64,000 nt of DNA, from the NCBI RefSeq assembly GCF_011927625.1, contig NZ_JAATIZ010000003.1:186001-250000 (forward strand). The letters run 5' to 3'. Positions 38,379-47,724 of the stretch are shown in pieces (positions within the stretch are counted from its first letter, which is position 1; the number at the start of each line of letters is the position of its first letter). The notes beneath the pieces are model-generated. The model did no database searches, was not told where the DNA came from, and worked only from the letters and a program-made list of their open reading frames with translations. The DNA comes from Paenalcaligenes hominis. Its GTDB lineage: Bacteria > Pseudomonadota > Gammaproteobacteria > Burkholderiales > Burkholderiaceae_B. A program made the position numbers and the translations under genes.

Positions 38379-39704
38379 GTGGCTAAAGCACAGGCAAAGG
38401 GTAAGACAGGTTCAGGTTACGCTGATTTAAAGCGGCGTATCGTATTCCTGCTGCTCGCGCTGGTTGTTTACCGCTTGGGTACACACATTCCCGTCCCAGG
38501 GATCAATCCAGACGCACTGTCTGAACTGTTCCAACAAAACCAGGGTGGTATTCTTGGTTTGTTCAACATGTTCTCCGGTGGTGCGTTGCAACGATTCTCC
38601 GTGTTTGCATTGGGGATCATGCCCTACATTTCTGCCTCTATTATTATGCAGTTAATGTCGGTGGTTGTGCCTACGCTCGAGGCAATCAAGAAAGAAGGTG
38701 AAGCGGGTCGTCGTAAGATCACCCAATACACTCGTTATGGCACAGTGTTTCTTGCACTATTCCAAGCTGTTGGAATCTCAGTTGCATTGGAATCCCAACC
38801 AGGGCTCGTCATTGATCCCGGTATGTTATTCCGATTCACTACAGTGGTGACACTAGTTACTGGAACAATGTTCCTAATGTGGCTAGGTGAACAAATCACT
38901 GAACGTGGTATAGGCAACGGTATTTCCATCATTATTTTTGCTGGGATTGTTGCAGGGCTACCAAGCGCTTTAGGCGGCTTGTTAGATCTAGTACGTACTG
39001 ATTCAATGTCGATCATTTCTGCATTGTTCATTATTTTACTAGTCGCTGCAGTAACGTACTTTGTTGTATTTGTCGAGCGTGGACAGCGTCGTATCACGGT
39101 CAACTACGCGAAACGTCAGGTAGGTAACCGTATTTATGGCGGACAAAGCTCGCATTTGCCGCTGAAGCTTAATATGGCAGGGGTGATTCCTCCAATCTTC
39201 GCCTCCTCAATTATTTTGCTTCCAGCAACAATTGCCAGTTGGTTCTCCACTACACCGGGTCTGGGCTGGTTACGTGATTTGGAAGCTGCGCTTTCACCTC
39301 GTCAGCCTTTGTACATCACGCTGTTTTCAGCTTTGATTATATTGTTCTGTTTTTTCTACACCGCATTGGTTTTCAATAGCCGTGAAACAGCAGACAACTT
39401 GAAAAAAAGCGGTGCATTTGTACCTGGTATACGTCCCGGAGAGCAAACAGCTCGCTATATTGATCGGATCTTATCTCGCTTAACATTAGCAGGTTCTATC
39501 TACATCACTATAGTGTGTTTGGTTCCGGAGTTTCTGCAGATGCGCTGGAATGTACCGTTCTATTTTGGTGGTACTTCCTTGCTAATTATTGTTGTAGTTA
39601 CGATGGACTTCATGTCACAAGCTCAGGCTTACGTGATGTCTCAACAATATGACTCGTTGCTTAAAAAGGCTAACTTTAAAGGCACGGGTTTGCCTATGCG
39701 ATAA
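38379..39704 (+). CDS. secY: Protein translocase channel subunit SecY
   Basis: Pore-forming subunit of the SecYEG translocon in the inner membrane; 441 residues with ten membrane segments. It begins with GTG, preceded by a GGGG-type site. Typical segments are [15 protein letters not shown] (TM1), the plug region [21 protein letters not shown] and the cytoplasmic loop REGQRR-like [16 protein letters not shown]. Located at the usual place after rplO; infA follows after 6 bases. Confidence 0.97.
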   Translation: MAKAQAKGKTGSGYADLKRRIVFLLLALVVYRLGTHIPVPGINPDALSELFQQNQGGILGLFNMFSGGALQRFSVFALGIMPYISASIIMQLMSVVVPTLEAIKKEGEAGRRKITQYTRYGTVFLALFQAVGISVALESQPGLVIDPGMLFRFTTVVTLVTGTMFLMWLGEQITERGIGNGISIIIFAGIVAGLPSALGGLLDLVRTDSMSIISALFIILLVAAVTYFVVFVERGQRRITVNYAKRQVGNRIYGGQSSHLPLKLNMAGVIPPIFASSIILLPATIASWFSTTPGLGWLRDLEAALSPRQPLYITLFSALIILFCFFYTALVFNSRETADNLKKSGAFVPGIRPGEQTARYIDRILSRLTLAGSIYITIVCLVPEFLQMRWNVPFYFGGTSLLIIVVVTMDFMSQAQAYVMSQQYDSLLKKANFKGTGLPMR

Positions 39705-39710
39705 AAGAAA

Positions 39711-39929
39711 ATGGCAAAGGACGACGTTATACAAATGCAAGGTGAGGTTGTAGAAAACCTCCCTAACGCAACTTTTCGTATCAAGCTAGAAAATGGCCAT
39801 ATGGTGTTAGGCTACGTTTCGGGCAAGATGCGTATGCATTACATCCGGATTCTGCCGGGCGACAAGGTCACAGTGGAGCTCACGCCCTATGATCTTAGCC
39901 GAGCTAGAATTGTATTCCGCTCTAAATAA
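39711..39929 (+). CDS. infA: Translation initiation factor IF-1
   Basis: OB-fold factor that binds the 30S A site; 72 residues, full length ([20 protein letters not shown] to [13 protein letters not shown]). It lies between secY and rpmJ, a common arrangement in betaproteobacteria. Its upstream gap is only 6 bases and its ribosome-binding site is weak (AAAAGAAA), so translation may be coupled to secY. Confidence 0.96.
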   Translation: MAKDDVIQMQGEVVENLPNATFRIKLENGHMVLGYVSGKMRMHYIRILPGDKVTVELTPYDLSRARIVFRSK

Positions 39930-39962
39930 TAGCGGCCGGTTTAAGAAAACTAGGAGTCAACC

Positions 39963-40076
39963 ATGAAGGTAATGGCATCAGTTAAGCGGATTTGCCGCAA
40001 CTGCAAAATCATTAAACGTCATGGCGTGGTACGTGTAATCTGCACTGATCCCCGTCACAAGCAGCGTCAAGGCTGA
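39963..40076 (+). CDS. rpmJ: 50S ribosomal protein L36, zinc-ribbon form
   Basis: A 37-residue protein, the smallest ribosomal protein. It starts [20 protein letters not shown] and ends HKQRQG. Cys11, Cys14, Cys27 and His32 make the zinc site, so this is the zinc-containing form. AGGAG at 39952-39956 is 6 bases before the ATG. It lies 33 bases after infA and 36 before rpsM. Confidence 0.96.
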   Translation: MKVMASVKRICRNCKIIKRHGVVRVICTDPRHKQRQG

Positions 40077-40112
40077 TACGCCGAAACGCAACCGATTTAA
40101 CAAGGAACAACC

Positions 40113-40478
40113 ATGGCCCGTATTGCTGGCATTAACATTCCGCCGCATCAACACGCCGAAATCGGTCTAACCGCGATTTTCGGTATCGGTCGTACTCGCG
40201 CTCGTCAAATTTGTGACGGTGCGGGCATTGAATACTCCAAAAAGATCAAAGATCTTACCGACGCCGAACTTGAAGTAATTCGCGAACAGATTTCGCAATT
40301 TAACGTTGAAGGCGATTTACGTCGTGAAGTCCAACTGTCAATCAAACGTTTGATCGACTTGGGCTGTTATCGTGGGATGCGCCACCGTCGCGGACTGCCT
40401 GTGCGCGGTCAGCGTACACGCACTAACGCACGTACCCGTAAGGGACCACGTCGCGCAGCGCAATCTCTGAAGAAATAA
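40113..40478 (+). CDS. rpsM: 30S ribosomal protein S13
   Basis: Head protein contacting the P-site tRNA and large subunit; 121 residues. [29 protein letters not shown] and the basic tail [23 protein letters not shown] are conserved. First gene of the classical alpha group; no new promoter is evident before it, so it is probably continuous with the spc block. Confidence 0.97.
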   Translation: MARIAGINIPPHQHAEIGLTAIFGIGRTRARQICDGAGIEYSKKIKDLTDAELEVIREQISQFNVEGDLRREVQLSIKRLIDLGCYRGMRHRRGLPVRGQRTRTNARTRKGPRRAAQSLKK

Positions 40479-40492
40479 TCGAGGAATAGAAG

Positions 40493-40888
40493 ATGGCTAA
40501 AGCTTCTGGCGCATCGCGCGCTCGTAAGAGAATCAGAAAGAGCGTCTCCGACGGCATTGCGCACGTTCAGGCGACCTTTAACAACACAATCATCACTATC
40601 ACCGATCGTCAAGGCAACACGTTGTCTTGGGCGACATCGGGTGGCGCAGGCTTTAAAGGCTCGCGTAAATCCACACCGTTTGCTGCACAGGTGGCTGCTG
40701 AACAAGCTGGCCGTACTGCAATGGAATACGGTATTAAAAACTTGGAAGTTCGCATCAAGGGCCCTGGCCCTGGCCGTGATTCGTCGGTTCGCGCGTTGAA
40801 TGCATTAGGTATCAAAATTACCAGTATTGCAGACATTACGCCGATCCCACATAACGGCTGCCGTCCTCCCAAGCGTCGTCGCATCTAA
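40493..40888 (+). CDS. rpsK: 30S ribosomal protein S11
   Basis: Platform protein near the E site; 131 residues. [44 protein letters not shown] and [18 protein letters not shown] are conserved. Fourteen bases after rpsM, 11 before rpsD. Confidence 0.97.
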   Translation: MAKASGASRARKRIRKSVSDGIAHVQATFNNTIITITDRQGNTLSWATSGGAGFKGSRKSTPFAAQVAAEQAGRTAMEYGIKNLEVRIKGPGPGRDSSVRALNALGIKITSIADITPIPHNGCRPPKRRRI

Positions 40889-40899
40889 GGGGAAGATAA

Positions 40900-41523
40900 G
40901 TGGCTCGTTATATTGGACCTAAATGTAAACTCTCACGTCGTGAGGGTACTGATCTATTCTTGAAAAGCGCTCGTCGCTCCTTGGACTCCAAATGTAAATT
41001 GGATTCACGTCCAGGTCAGCACGGTCGTACTTCAGGTGCTCGTACATCTGACTACGGTTTGCAGTTACGCGAAAAGCAAAAACTCAAACGTATGTACGGT
41101 GTACTAGAAAAACAATTCCGTCGTTACTTCGAAGAGGCTGAGCGCCGTCGTGGTAATACCGGTGAACTATTGATTCAATTGCTAGAATCACGTCTAGACA
41201 ACGTGGTTTACCGCATGGGTTTTGGTTCCACACGTGCTGAAGCACGTCAGTTGGTAACTCACCGCGCAATTGAAATCAATGGTCGCACTGCCGACATCGC
41301 CTCCATGGCTGTTAAGCCTGGTGATGTGGTTGCCATCCGTGAAAAAGCACGTGGTCAGCTTCGCATTAAAGAAGCCCTAGACCTCGCTTCTAGCGTTGGT
41401 GTACCACAGTGGGTTGAAGTCGACGCCAGCAAACTAAGCGGTGTGTTCAAACAAGTCCCGGATCGCGCAGACGTGGCCCGTGATGTGAACGAATCCTTAG
41501 TTGTTGAGTTGTACTCACGCTAA
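40900..41523 (+). CDS. rpsD: 30S ribosomal protein S4
   Basis: Assembly-initiating 16S rRNA binder, also the translational repressor of the alpha operon in E. coli; 207 residues. It starts with GTG ([20 protein letters not shown]) after AGGGGAAG. The S4 RNA-binding domain is [30 protein letters not shown]. It is followed by a 141-base gap with a 12-bp perfect hairpin before rpoA. Confidence 0.97.
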   Translation: MARYIGPKCKLSRREGTDLFLKSARRSLDSKCKLDSRPGQHGRTSGARTSDYGLQLREKQKLKRMYGVLEKQFRRYFEEAERRRGNTGELLIQLLESRLDNVVYRMGFGSTRAEARQLVTHRAIEINGRTADIASMAVKPGDVVAIREKARGQLRIKEALDLASSVGVPQWVEVDASKLSGVFKQVPDRADVARDVNESLVVELYSR

Positions 41524-41557
41524 TTAACACGTACTCATCCAGTACTGGTTAAAACAC

Positions 41558-41591
41558 ACATGGTCCACTTTCAACCGAGAGTGGACCATGT
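41558..41591 (+). promoter_or_regulatory. Perfect 12-bp hairpin between rpsD and rpoA
   Basis: ACATGGTCCACT (41558-41569) and AGTGGACCATGT (41580-41591) pair perfectly around a 10-base loop. Only a loose T-rich stretch follows, so it could be a weak terminator, an RNA processing site or a repressor site. It would let rpoA be expressed differently from rpsMKD. Confidence 0.6.
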
Positions 41592-41664
41592 TGTATTTCT
41601 ATTGTTGTCTTATTCCATCAGCCTTATCGGTGTAACGAGCCGAGGGTATTGAAAAGGAAAAATC

Positions 41665-42648
41665 ATGTCTCAAGCCTTTCTAAAGCCACGTTCCATTGAA
41701 GTCGAGGCCATCACTAAAAACCATGCTAAGGTCGTTATGGAGCCTTTCGAGCGCGGTTATGGTCACACACTAGGGAACGCATTGCGTCGCATTCTTTTGT
41801 CCTCCATGACAGGTTATGCGCCTACCGAAGTACAAATTACGGGTGTGGTACACGAGTACTCCACTATTTCCGGTGTGCGTGAAGACGTAGTTGACATCAT
41901 GCTCAACCTAAAAGGCGTAATTTTTAAACTGCATGGCCGTGAAGAAGTTAACCTGACGGTAAACAAAACCGGCGCCGGTGAAGTGTTTGCTCGTGATATC
42001 GAGTTGCCTCATGATGTGGAAATCGTTAACCCCGATCACCACTTGGCCACACTAACCGAAGACGGCAAGCTAGAAATGCAAATTAAAGTCGAACAAGGTC
42101 GTGGTTATGTACCGGGTAACGTTCGTGCTTTGTCTGATGATCGTCAGCACACCATCGGTCGTATTATTCTTGATGCCTCTTTCAGTCCTGTACGTCGCGT
42201 TAGCTATGCCGTAGAAAACGCACGTGTAGAACAACGCACTGACTTGGATAAATTGGTTCTAGATATTGAAACCAATGGCGTTTTGACTCCCGAAGAAGCT
42301 GTGCGCCAAGCCGCACGTATTCTAATGGATCAAATCTCTGTGTTTGCTGCGTTAGAAAACGAAGAAGACACCTTCGAGACCACCGAACGTGCTGCGCCGC
42401 AAATTGATCCAGTTCTATTGCGTCCAGTAGACGATCTAGAGCTAACAGTTCGCTCTGCTAACTGCTTGAAAGCCGAAAATATTTACTACATTGGCGATCT
42501 CATTCAGCGCACAGAAAACGAATTGCTTAAAACTCCTAACTTGGGTCGTAAATCCCTCAATGAAATCAAAGAGGTATTGGCTGCACGCGGCTTGACGCTA
42601 GGTATGAAGCTAGAAAACTGGCCGCCTCTTGGTTTAGAGCGTCCATAA
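41665..42648 (+). CDS. rpoA: RNA polymerase alpha subunit
   Basis: Assembly platform of RNA polymerase; 327 residues. The N-terminal domain (about 1-235) includes [23 protein letters not shown], and the C-terminal domain (about 250-320) includes [48 protein letters not shown], which contacts UP elements and activators. AAGGAAAAATC precedes the ATG. It follows rpsD after 141 bases. rplQ is normally next within a few tens of bases but here lies 383 bases away. Confidence 0.97.
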   Translation: MSQAFLKPRSIEVEAITKNHAKVVMEPFERGYGHTLGNALRRILLSSMTGYAPTEVQITGVVHEYSTISGVREDVVDIMLNLKGVIFKLHGREEVNLTVNKTGAGEVFARDIELPHDVEIVNPDHHLATLTEDGKLEMQIKVEQGRGYVPGNVRALSDDRQHTIGRIILDASFSPVRRVSYAVENARVEQRTDLDKLVLDIETNGVLTPEEAVRQAARILMDQISVFAALENEEDTFETTERAAPQIDPVLLRPVDDLELTVRSANCLKAENIYYIGDLIQRTENELLKTPNLGRKSLNEIKEVLAARGLTLGMKLENWPPLGLERP

Positions 42649-42740
42649 TCCTGGTAGGCTGGCTGCAATCAGCCTATCTATGGACCTGTGTGCTCTGTTT
42701 TATTTTTCAGAGCGAAGAAGTTGGGTAGTGCATCGCTTTT

Positions 42741-42833
42741 TTGTGTTTTTCTCAACGCTGTCGAACGATTCAGCGCGGAGTGAACGAAGAGAGCGAGCAC
42801 TGCCTAGTGAGACAGCGTTGACAAAAAACACAA
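42741..42833. repeat. Long imperfect inverted repeat between rpoA and rplQ
   Basis: The left arm (42741-42762) reads TTGTGTTTTT, two bases, CAACGCTGTC; the right arm (42811-42833) is its reverse complement with a single-base length difference and a mismatch. The arms enclose 48 bases rich in purines. A transcript would fold into a stem of about 22 bp. The layout looks like a small palindromic repeat unit or a miniature element without coding capacity; no target-site duplication was established. Confidence 0.6.
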
Positions 42834-42907
42834 TTAGGAAGTCTGTTCCCGATTCGGTTTTGTACAACGCTTATCACCACTAATAACTAGTGGTTTTGCC
42901 AGAAATT

Positions 42908-42917
42908 CTGGTATAAT
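42908..42917 (+). promoter_or_regulatory. Extended -10 promoter for rplQ
   Basis: TGG-TATAAT (TATAAT at 42912-42917) fits the extended -10 form TGnTATAAT. No good -35 lies at 16-18 bases, as is common for extended -10 promoters. It gives rplQ its own start about 110 bases upstream of its ATG. Confidence 0.6.
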
Positions 42918-43031
42918 TTTTTGTCTTTTGCCGCCGATTGGCCCGCAGCAATGCTGATAGAAGAGCCTAGGTGGGTGCGATATGCAGTTGTCGCACAACT
43001 AAGATTCATTTTTATTTATTAGGAAAAAATC

Positions 43032-43412
43032 ATGCGTCATCGTAGTGGTTTACGTAAACTAAATCGTACCAGCAGCCATCGTTTGGCTATGTTCCGCAAT
43101 ATGTCTGTGTCTTTGATTGAGCACGAAGCCATCAAAACCACATTGCCTAAAGCCAAAGAGCTACGTCGTGTTATCGAGCCTTTGATCACTTTAGCCAAAG
43201 AGCCAACCGTTGCTAATCGTCGTCTTGCTTTTGCTCGTCTACGCGATCGTGATGCCGTAACGAAATTGTTCGACGTAATTGGCCCACGTTTCAAAGAGCG
43301 CAATGGTGGTTACACTCGCGTTCTAAAAATGGGTTTCCGTCAAGGTGACAACGCTCCTATGGCCTACATGGAACTCGTAGAGCGCACAGAGACAGAACAA
43401 GCTGCCGAGTAA
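43032..43412 (+). CDS. rplQ: 50S ribosomal protein L17
   Basis: Tunnel-exit large-subunit protein; 126 residues. [24 protein letters not shown] and [26 protein letters not shown] are conserved. TTAGGAAAAAATC precedes the ATG. It closes the ribosomal cluster and has a terminator at 43429. Confidence 0.97.
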   Translation: MRHRSGLRKLNRTSSHRLAMFRNMSVSLIEHEAIKTTLPKAKELRRVIEPLITLAKEPTVANRRLAFARLRDRDAVTKLFDVIGPRFKERNGGYTRVLKMGFRQGDNAPMAYMELVERTETEQAAE

Positions 43413-43428
43413 CTCTCGCCGTCTGCAT

Positions 43429-43459
43429 AAAAAACCACTGCCTAGGCGGTGGTTTTTTT
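43429..43459 (+). terminator. Rho-independent terminator after rplQ
   Basis: AAAAAACCACTGCC, a TA turn, GGCGGTGG and a T run. The strong symmetric stem lies between convergent rplQ and the LysR gene and can serve both. Confidence 0.9.
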
Positions 43460-43512
43460 ATTCTGCATAAAGCCAACTAGGATGAGTTATTGCAGAGGCC
43501 TAGTGGGCCTAA

Positions 43513-44412
43513 TTAATGTAGGGCGGAAAGCGCTTGCATTAAATGCTGCTTGAACTGCTCAACGGCGGGGGCCAAGGTGCGTCCGTGTCGTTCATAGGTA
43601 TAAAAACGTCGATACACCGCGGGGCTAAGCTCTTGCATAGTTAAACCGTAAACATCAACTAAAGACCGTGCATAGGGTAAACAAATAGTAAAGCCTAGCC
43701 CTGAGTTCACCATACTTAATGCCGTAGACATAAAGTTAACTTGAGCTGTAGGACGTAAATGAAACTCGGGGCCAAACTCTGTGCTGTCTAAATCACCAGA
43801 AAGTCGCTTTGTAAACTGACCTTGCAAGAGAATCAGAGGCTGATTCTCTAAGCATTGCCAGGTGATGGGCTGAGAGTGATCGAAAGAAGAGTTTTTTGGG
43901 CTAACCACACAAAATGCACTCTCAAATAAAAGAGTGGTCTCGATGTCAGCATGGTGATCACGCTCTGGGCTGATCCCTAAATCCACTTCATTTGACAGCA
44001 CTTTGGTTTCCACTTGTTCTACACCACAATCAATAAGTTGCACGTGGATATCGGGATAACTCTGCTGAAATTCTGCAATACATTCAGGCAAAATAGTACA
44101 AGCAAGCAGTTGTGGGGCAGCGATACGCACCGTTCCTTTTTTAAGCGCTTTTAAGTTGGCGGCTTCGTCAAGCACGTTGCTTAAGTCAATTAAAATCTGA
44201 TCAATATAGGGATACAGGTCTTGGCCCACATCGGATAACTTCACGTTGCGTGTGCTGCGGTCAAACAGTTGTAGCCCAAGGTTTAACTCCATTTGTTTAA
44301 TTAAGCTGCTTAATGCAGACTGGGTAATAAACAGATTCTGTGCGGCTTGGGTAAAACTTTGCGTTTTCGCTAGCTCTACAAAAGCACGTAACTGTCGTAA
44401 CCGTATTTTCAT
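43513..44412 (-). CDS. LysR-family transcriptional regulator
   Basis: Regulator of about 299 residues. The N-terminal helix-turn-helix (RQLRAFVELAKTQSFTQAAQNLFITQSALSSLIKQME) is followed by a LysR substrate-binding domain (about 90-295) with VRIAAPQLLACTILPECIAEF. I choose the ATG at 44412 because AAGGGG lies 6 bases before it; an in-frame ATG at 44427 has no site. It is divergent from the VOC/FAH/TRAP operon and next to a 23-base palindrome, so it is the likely activator of that operon. Confidence 0.88.
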   Translation of the reverse strand: MKIRLRQLRAFVELAKTQSFTQAAQNLFITQSALSSLIKQMELNLGLQLFDRSTRNVKLSDVGQDLYPYIDQILIDLSNVLDEAANLKALKKGTVRIAAPQLLACTILPECIAEFQQSYPDIHVQLIDCGVEQVETKVLSNEVDLGISPERDHHADIETTLLFESAFCVVSPKNSSFDHSQPITWQCLENQPLILLQGQFTKRLSGDLDSTEFGPEFHLRPTAQVNFMSTALSMVNSGLGFTICLPYARSLVDVYGLTMQELSPAVYRRFYTYERHGRTLAPAVEQFKQHLMQALSALH

Positions 44413-44425
44413 CCTGCGCCCCTTC

Positions 44426-44448
44426 ATTTATTAATTTAATTAATAAAT
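44426..44448. promoter_or_regulatory. 23-base A/T palindrome, candidate LysR operator
   Basis: A palindrome from 44426 to 44448, symmetrical except at its centre, with half-site ATTTATTAATT. It lies immediately before the LysR start and 115 bases from the VOC gene, where a LysR-type autoregulatory site is expected. Confidence 0.5.
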
Positions 44449-44513
44449 TAAACGAAAAAATCAATTTGAATAATAGATGGTTTTGGTTTGTAATGGGATG
44501 ATTCGTTCTAATT

Positions 44514-44541
44514 TGTCGCAGCGATTGTCCGCTTTGCGACA
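44514..44541 (+). promoter_or_regulatory. Leader hairpin before the VOC/FAH/TRAP operon
   Basis: TGTCGCA-GCG (44514-44523) pairs with CGC-TT-TGCGACA (44530-44541) around ATTGTC. It ends about 9 bases before the AAGGAG site of the first gene, so it may modulate translation or reflect a regulator site in DNA. Confidence 0.35.
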
Positions 44542-44562
44542 CTCAGCAAGGAGACAGCTGCC

Positions 44563-45105
44563 ATGATTAGTAAAATTCATCACGTGGCATATCGCTGCAA
44601 AGATGCGTACGCTACAGCTAAATGGTACGAAAAAAACCTCGATATGAAATTGGTCTTAGCCATTGCCGAAGACCATGTGCCTTCTACCGGGGAATTCGAT
44701 CCGTATATGCATATATTCTTGGATGCAGGCATGGGCAATGTCCTGGCTTTTTTCGAGCTACCTAATCAACCTGAAATGGGGCGTGATGAAAACACCCCTA
44801 AATGGACGCAACACTTAGCCTTGCAGGTTGACTCCATGGAAACGCTACTCGCTGCTAAAGAGCGTCTTACCGCAAATGGGGTCGAGGTATTAGGGCCAAC
44901 CGATCATGCGCTGTTTCAGTCAATTTATTTCTTCGATCCAAATGGGCATCGCTTAGAGTTAGCCGTAAACACGCCTTTACCGGGTATGGATAAAGCGCTA
45001 GACGAAGTGAAGTGGGCCATGCTCGAGGAATGGAGTCAAACTAAACGAGCACCTACCCATGCAGCGTGGCTGCACGATGGTAGCTACAAGGAGATGTTTA
45101 AATGA
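44563..45105 (+). CDS. VOC-superfamily glyoxalase-like metalloprotein
   Basis: Cytoplasmic metal enzyme of 180 residues with two beta-alpha-beta-beta-beta modules. Candidate ligands His7, Glu65, His84 and Glu132 match the four-ligand set of glyoxalase I. This points to an isomerase or lyase rather than a ring-cleaving dioxygenase, which uses two His and one Glu. First gene of an operon with a FAH-family hydrolase (4-base ATGA overlap), a TRAP transporter and a zeta-class GST-like isomerase. The substrate is unknown; lactoylglutathione lyase is the generic annotation, but the context favours a step in carboxylic acid breakdown. Confidence 0.8.
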   Translation: MISKIHHVAYRCKDAYATAKWYEKNLDMKLVLAIAEDHVPSTGEFDPYMHIFLDAGMGNVLAFFELPNQPEMGRDENTPKWTQHLALQVDSMETLLAAKERLTANGVEVLGPTDHALFQSIYFFDPNGHRLELAVNTPLPGMDKALDEVKWAMLEEWSQTKRAPTHAAWLHDGSYKEMFK

Positions 45106-46109
45106 AATTAGCCAGCTTAAAACAAGGCCGTGATGGCAGCTTGGTGGTTGTCAGCCGCGATTTAACCCGTTTTAAGGTGGTGGCAGACATTGCCCCAACC
45201 ATGCAATACGCCTTAGACAATTGGGAACAGTGCGAGCCGCAGCTCAAAGCCGAATATGAAAAAATCAACGCGTCAGCCGACGACACGCAAGTCTTTGATG
45301 TAAACCTATTTCATTCTCCTTTGCCCCGCGCCTATCAATGGGTAGATGGGTCGGCCTACATTAACCACGTAGAGCTGGTCCGTAAAGCACGTAATGCCGA
45401 GGTACCCGAGTCTTTCTATCACGACCCGCTTATGTACCAAGGGGCGTCAGATTGCTTTATTGCGCCAACTGACGATGTGGTGGCGGATCCCGCGTGGGGT
45501 ATCGACTTCGAGGCAGAGGTGGCGGTCATTACGGGCGACTTGCCGTTGGGCGCAACCGTAGAGCAAGCAGGCAAAGCCATTCGCTTAGTTATGTTGGTAA
45601 ACGACGTTAGCATGCGTGGTTTGATTCCAGCCGAACTGGGCAAAGGGTTTGGTTTTCTACAAAGTAAACCAGCCAGTGCGTTTAGCCCCGTTGCCGTCAC
45701 ACCGGATGAGCTAGGCGATACATGGCAAGATCACAAAGTCCATTTGCCTTTATTGGTCGATTTAAACCACAAACCCTTTGGTAAGCCCAATGCCGGGGTA
45801 GACATGACGTTTAACTTTGCGCAGCTGGTGGCTCACGTAGCAAAAACCCGTACCGTGTGTGCAGGCACCATTGTTGGCTCGGGTACGGTTTCAAATAAAC
45901 AAGGCAACTTGTGGGGCTCATCCATTGAAAACGGTGGGGTGGGGTATTGCTGCTTGGCCGAGGTGCGTATGTACGAAACCATCGAGCAAGGCAAGCCCGT
46001 AACGCCATTTATGCAGCCAGGCGATGTGATTCGCATAGAAATGAAAGACAAAAGTGGTGCAAGCGTTTTTGGGGTAATTGAAAATAAAATAAAGTTGTTT
46101 AAACCGTAG
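45102..46109 (+). CDS. Fumarylacetoacetate hydrolase (FAH)-family enzyme
   Basis: Hydrolase of 335 residues that cleaves C-C bonds in beta-diketo acids. The FAH fold has the metal-binding cluster around GIDFEAEVAVITGDLP (about 130), the later LVMLVNDVSMRGLIP and the conserved GTIVGSGTVSNKQGN segment (about 253-267). The N-terminal domain is like that of bacterial fumarylacetoacetases. It overlaps the VOC gene by 4 bases, so the two are translationally coupled. With a maleylacetoacetate-isomerase-like gene in the same operon it probably acts on fumarylacetoacetate, fumarylpyruvate or a close analogue. Confidence 0.85.
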   Translation: MKLASLKQGRDGSLVVVSRDLTRFKVVADIAPTMQYALDNWEQCEPQLKAEYEKINASADDTQVFDVNLFHSPLPRAYQWVDGSAYINHVELVRKARNAEVPESFYHDPLMYQGASDCFIAPTDDVVADPAWGIDFEAEVAVITGDLPLGATVEQAGKAIRLVMLVNDVSMRGLIPAELGKGFGFLQSKPASAFSPVAVTPDELGDTWQDHKVHLPLLVDLNHKPFGKPNAGVDMTFNFAQLVAHVAKTRTVCAGTIVGSGTVSNKQGNLWGSSIENGGVGYCCLAEVRMYETIEQGKPVTPFMQPGDVIRIEMKDKSGASVFGVIENKIKLFKP

Positions 46110-46142
46110 GCTACCTACGTTTATTTATAGGGTGGTGGAGAC

Positions 46143-47177
46143 ATGATTAAAAAAACGATACTCGCTCTAGCATGCGCCACAGCAGCGTTTACAGCCCATG
46201 CCGCAGAGACAGATAAATACGTATTAAAAGTCGCGCATTTTTGGCCATCGAGTGCATTGAGTCAACAAAAGGTTTTAGAGCCTTGGTGTGCCAAGCTTGC
46301 TCAGCAGTCTAACGACCGTTTGACATGTCAGATATATCCGGCCATGCAGTTAGGGGGTTCACCTCAACAGCTTATGCAGCAGGCGGCTGACGGAGTCGCT
46401 GATATTGTCTGGACCTTGCCGGGTTATACGGCAGGCCGCTTCCCTATTATTGAAGCGTTTGAATTACCCTTTATGACGCGTCAAGCCGAAGGCGCCAGTC
46501 GTGCTTTATGGGAATATTACGAACGCTATGCCCAAGATGAGTTTTCTTCGGTAAAGCCGTTAGCGTTTAATGTGCACGATGCTGGAATTATTCACAACAA
46601 TAAACGTGAAATTAAAAAAATAGCAGACATGCGAGGGTTAAAAATGCGTGCGCCAACACGTCAAACTAACCTCATGCTAGCTAAATTGGGTGCCACACCT
46701 GTTTCTATTCCGCTGCCTCAAATGGCCGATGCTTTATCTAAAGGCGTGGTCGATGGCTATGTCTTGCCTTGGGAGGTCGTGCCAACCATGCGCTTGCACG
46801 AGCTAACCAAATACCACACGGAAATGAGCCCAGAGGCGCCAGCGTTCTATACCACCTTGTTTACGATTGCAATGAACAAGGATCGTTACAACAGCTTGCC
46901 TGCAGACTTACAAAAAGTCATTGACGACAATAGCGGTGCTGATTTTTCCGCATTCATCGGCAAGCAATGGGATGAGTCCGTAGGCCCTGCTCGCAAACAA
47001 GCCGAAGATCGGCAAAACACGTTTTATGCCATCCCTGCTGACCAAATGGCCGAATGGATTGCCGTAGGAGACAAAGTCGCCGAGGACTGGGTGAAAGACA
47101 TGAACAAAAAAGGGCATAACGGGCAAGAAATGCTGGATACTGCCAAGTCGTTAATTGCTAAACATACTACAAACTAA
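46143..47177 (+). CDS. TRAP transporter substrate-binding protein, DctP family
   Basis: Periplasmic receptor of 344 residues. The signal peptide ends at about 20 (TAHAA). DctP features include the LKMRAPTR segment with Arg169, the residue that pairs with the substrate carboxylate, and YVLPWEVVPTMRLHE later. Followed by DctQ (13 bases) and DctM. It should capture a carboxylic acid destined for the VOC/FAH/isomerase enzymes. Confidence 0.9.
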   Translation: MIKKTILALACATAAFTAHAAETDKYVLKVAHFWPSSALSQQKVLEPWCAKLAQQSNDRLTCQIYPAMQLGGSPQQLMQQAADGVADIVWTLPGYTAGRFPIIEAFELPFMTRQAEGASRALWEYYERYAQDEFSSVKPLAFNVHDAGIIHNNKREIKKIADMRGLKMRAPTRQTNLMLAKLGATPVSIPLPQMADALSKGVVDGYVLPWEVVPTMRLHELTKYHTEMSPEAPAFYTTLFTIAMNKDRYNSLPADLQKVIDDNSGADFSAFIGKQWDESVGPARKQAEDRQNTFYAIPADQMAEWIAVGDKVAEDWVKDMNKKGHNGQEMLDTAKSLIAKHTTN

Positions 47178-47190
47178 CTAGGCCTAGATC

Positions 47191-47724
47191 ATGGCAGAAA
47201 GCGAATTGGAAGCCAGTGCTTGGGCTAAACCCACAGACCTGCTGGGTCGCTTTCTGTATGCGGTATCAGTAGGTCTAGCATTAGTCGGCGCTGCTATTTT
47301 GTTTATGGTGTGTGCATTATCTGCCTACAGCGTGCTTGGACGTTGGCTTTTTTCTGAGCCGGTGTTGGGCGACGTCGAGTTAGTGCAGATGGGCGCGGCA
47401 CTTAGCATTGCAGCCTGTTTACCGTATGCGCAAATGCGCAATGCGCACATTATTGTCGACTTTTTTACACTGAAGGCACCCCCTGCCATCAAACGTGGCT
47501 TAGATATAGGGGCCGCCTTATTACTTGCTGTATGTGCCGCTGTTCTAGGGTGGCGCAGCGTGGTGGGCGGCATCGAGTCTTACCACTATGGGGAAAGCAG
47601 TATGATCCTAGCTTGGCCCTTGTGGTGGTCCTTTTTAATGCTTGGGCCCGGGTTTTTTCTCTTGAGTTTAACTTCGCTGTATACGGCAGGGCGATTAATC
47701 CACCCGCCAAAGGGGTCAGCATGA
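47191..47724 (+). CDS. TRAP transporter small membrane subunit, DctQ family
   Basis: Inner-membrane protein of 177 residues with four hydrophobic segments (about 20-45, 60-80, 100-125, 140-165) and the family-typical GRWLFSEPVLGDVELVQMGAAL. It overlaps the DctM gene by 4 bases (ATGA). Confidence 0.88.
   Translation: MAESELEASAWAKPTDLLGRFLYAVSVGLALVGAAILFMVCALSAYSVLGRWLFSEPVLGDVELVQMGAALSIAACLPYAQMRNAHIIVDFFTLKAPPAIKRGLDIGAALLLAVCAAVLGWRSVVGGIESYHYGESSMILAWPLWWSFLMLGPGFFLLSLTSLYTAGRLIHPPKGSA

Larger units (their letters stand above)
42649..43031 (+). other. 383-base rpoA-rplQ gap with nested inverted repeats
   Basis: Contents in order: stem TAGGCTG/CAGCCTA at 42654-42675, stem GCTCTG/CAGAGC around a T-rich loop at 42691-42712, the long inverted repeat at 42741-42833, an extended -10 promoter at about 42908-42917, and a 110-base rplQ leader with TGCGA/TCGCA near 42977-42996. 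No coding frame in the gap resembles a known protein. The first two stems probably terminate or stabilise the rpoA message. Confidence 0.6.

Noticed and set aside
44563-45105. VOC protein as the missing ring-cleavage dioxygenase
   Set aside because: The visible ligand set His-Glu-His-Glu fits glyoxalase I; type I extradiol enzymes use two His and one Glu and are normally larger.
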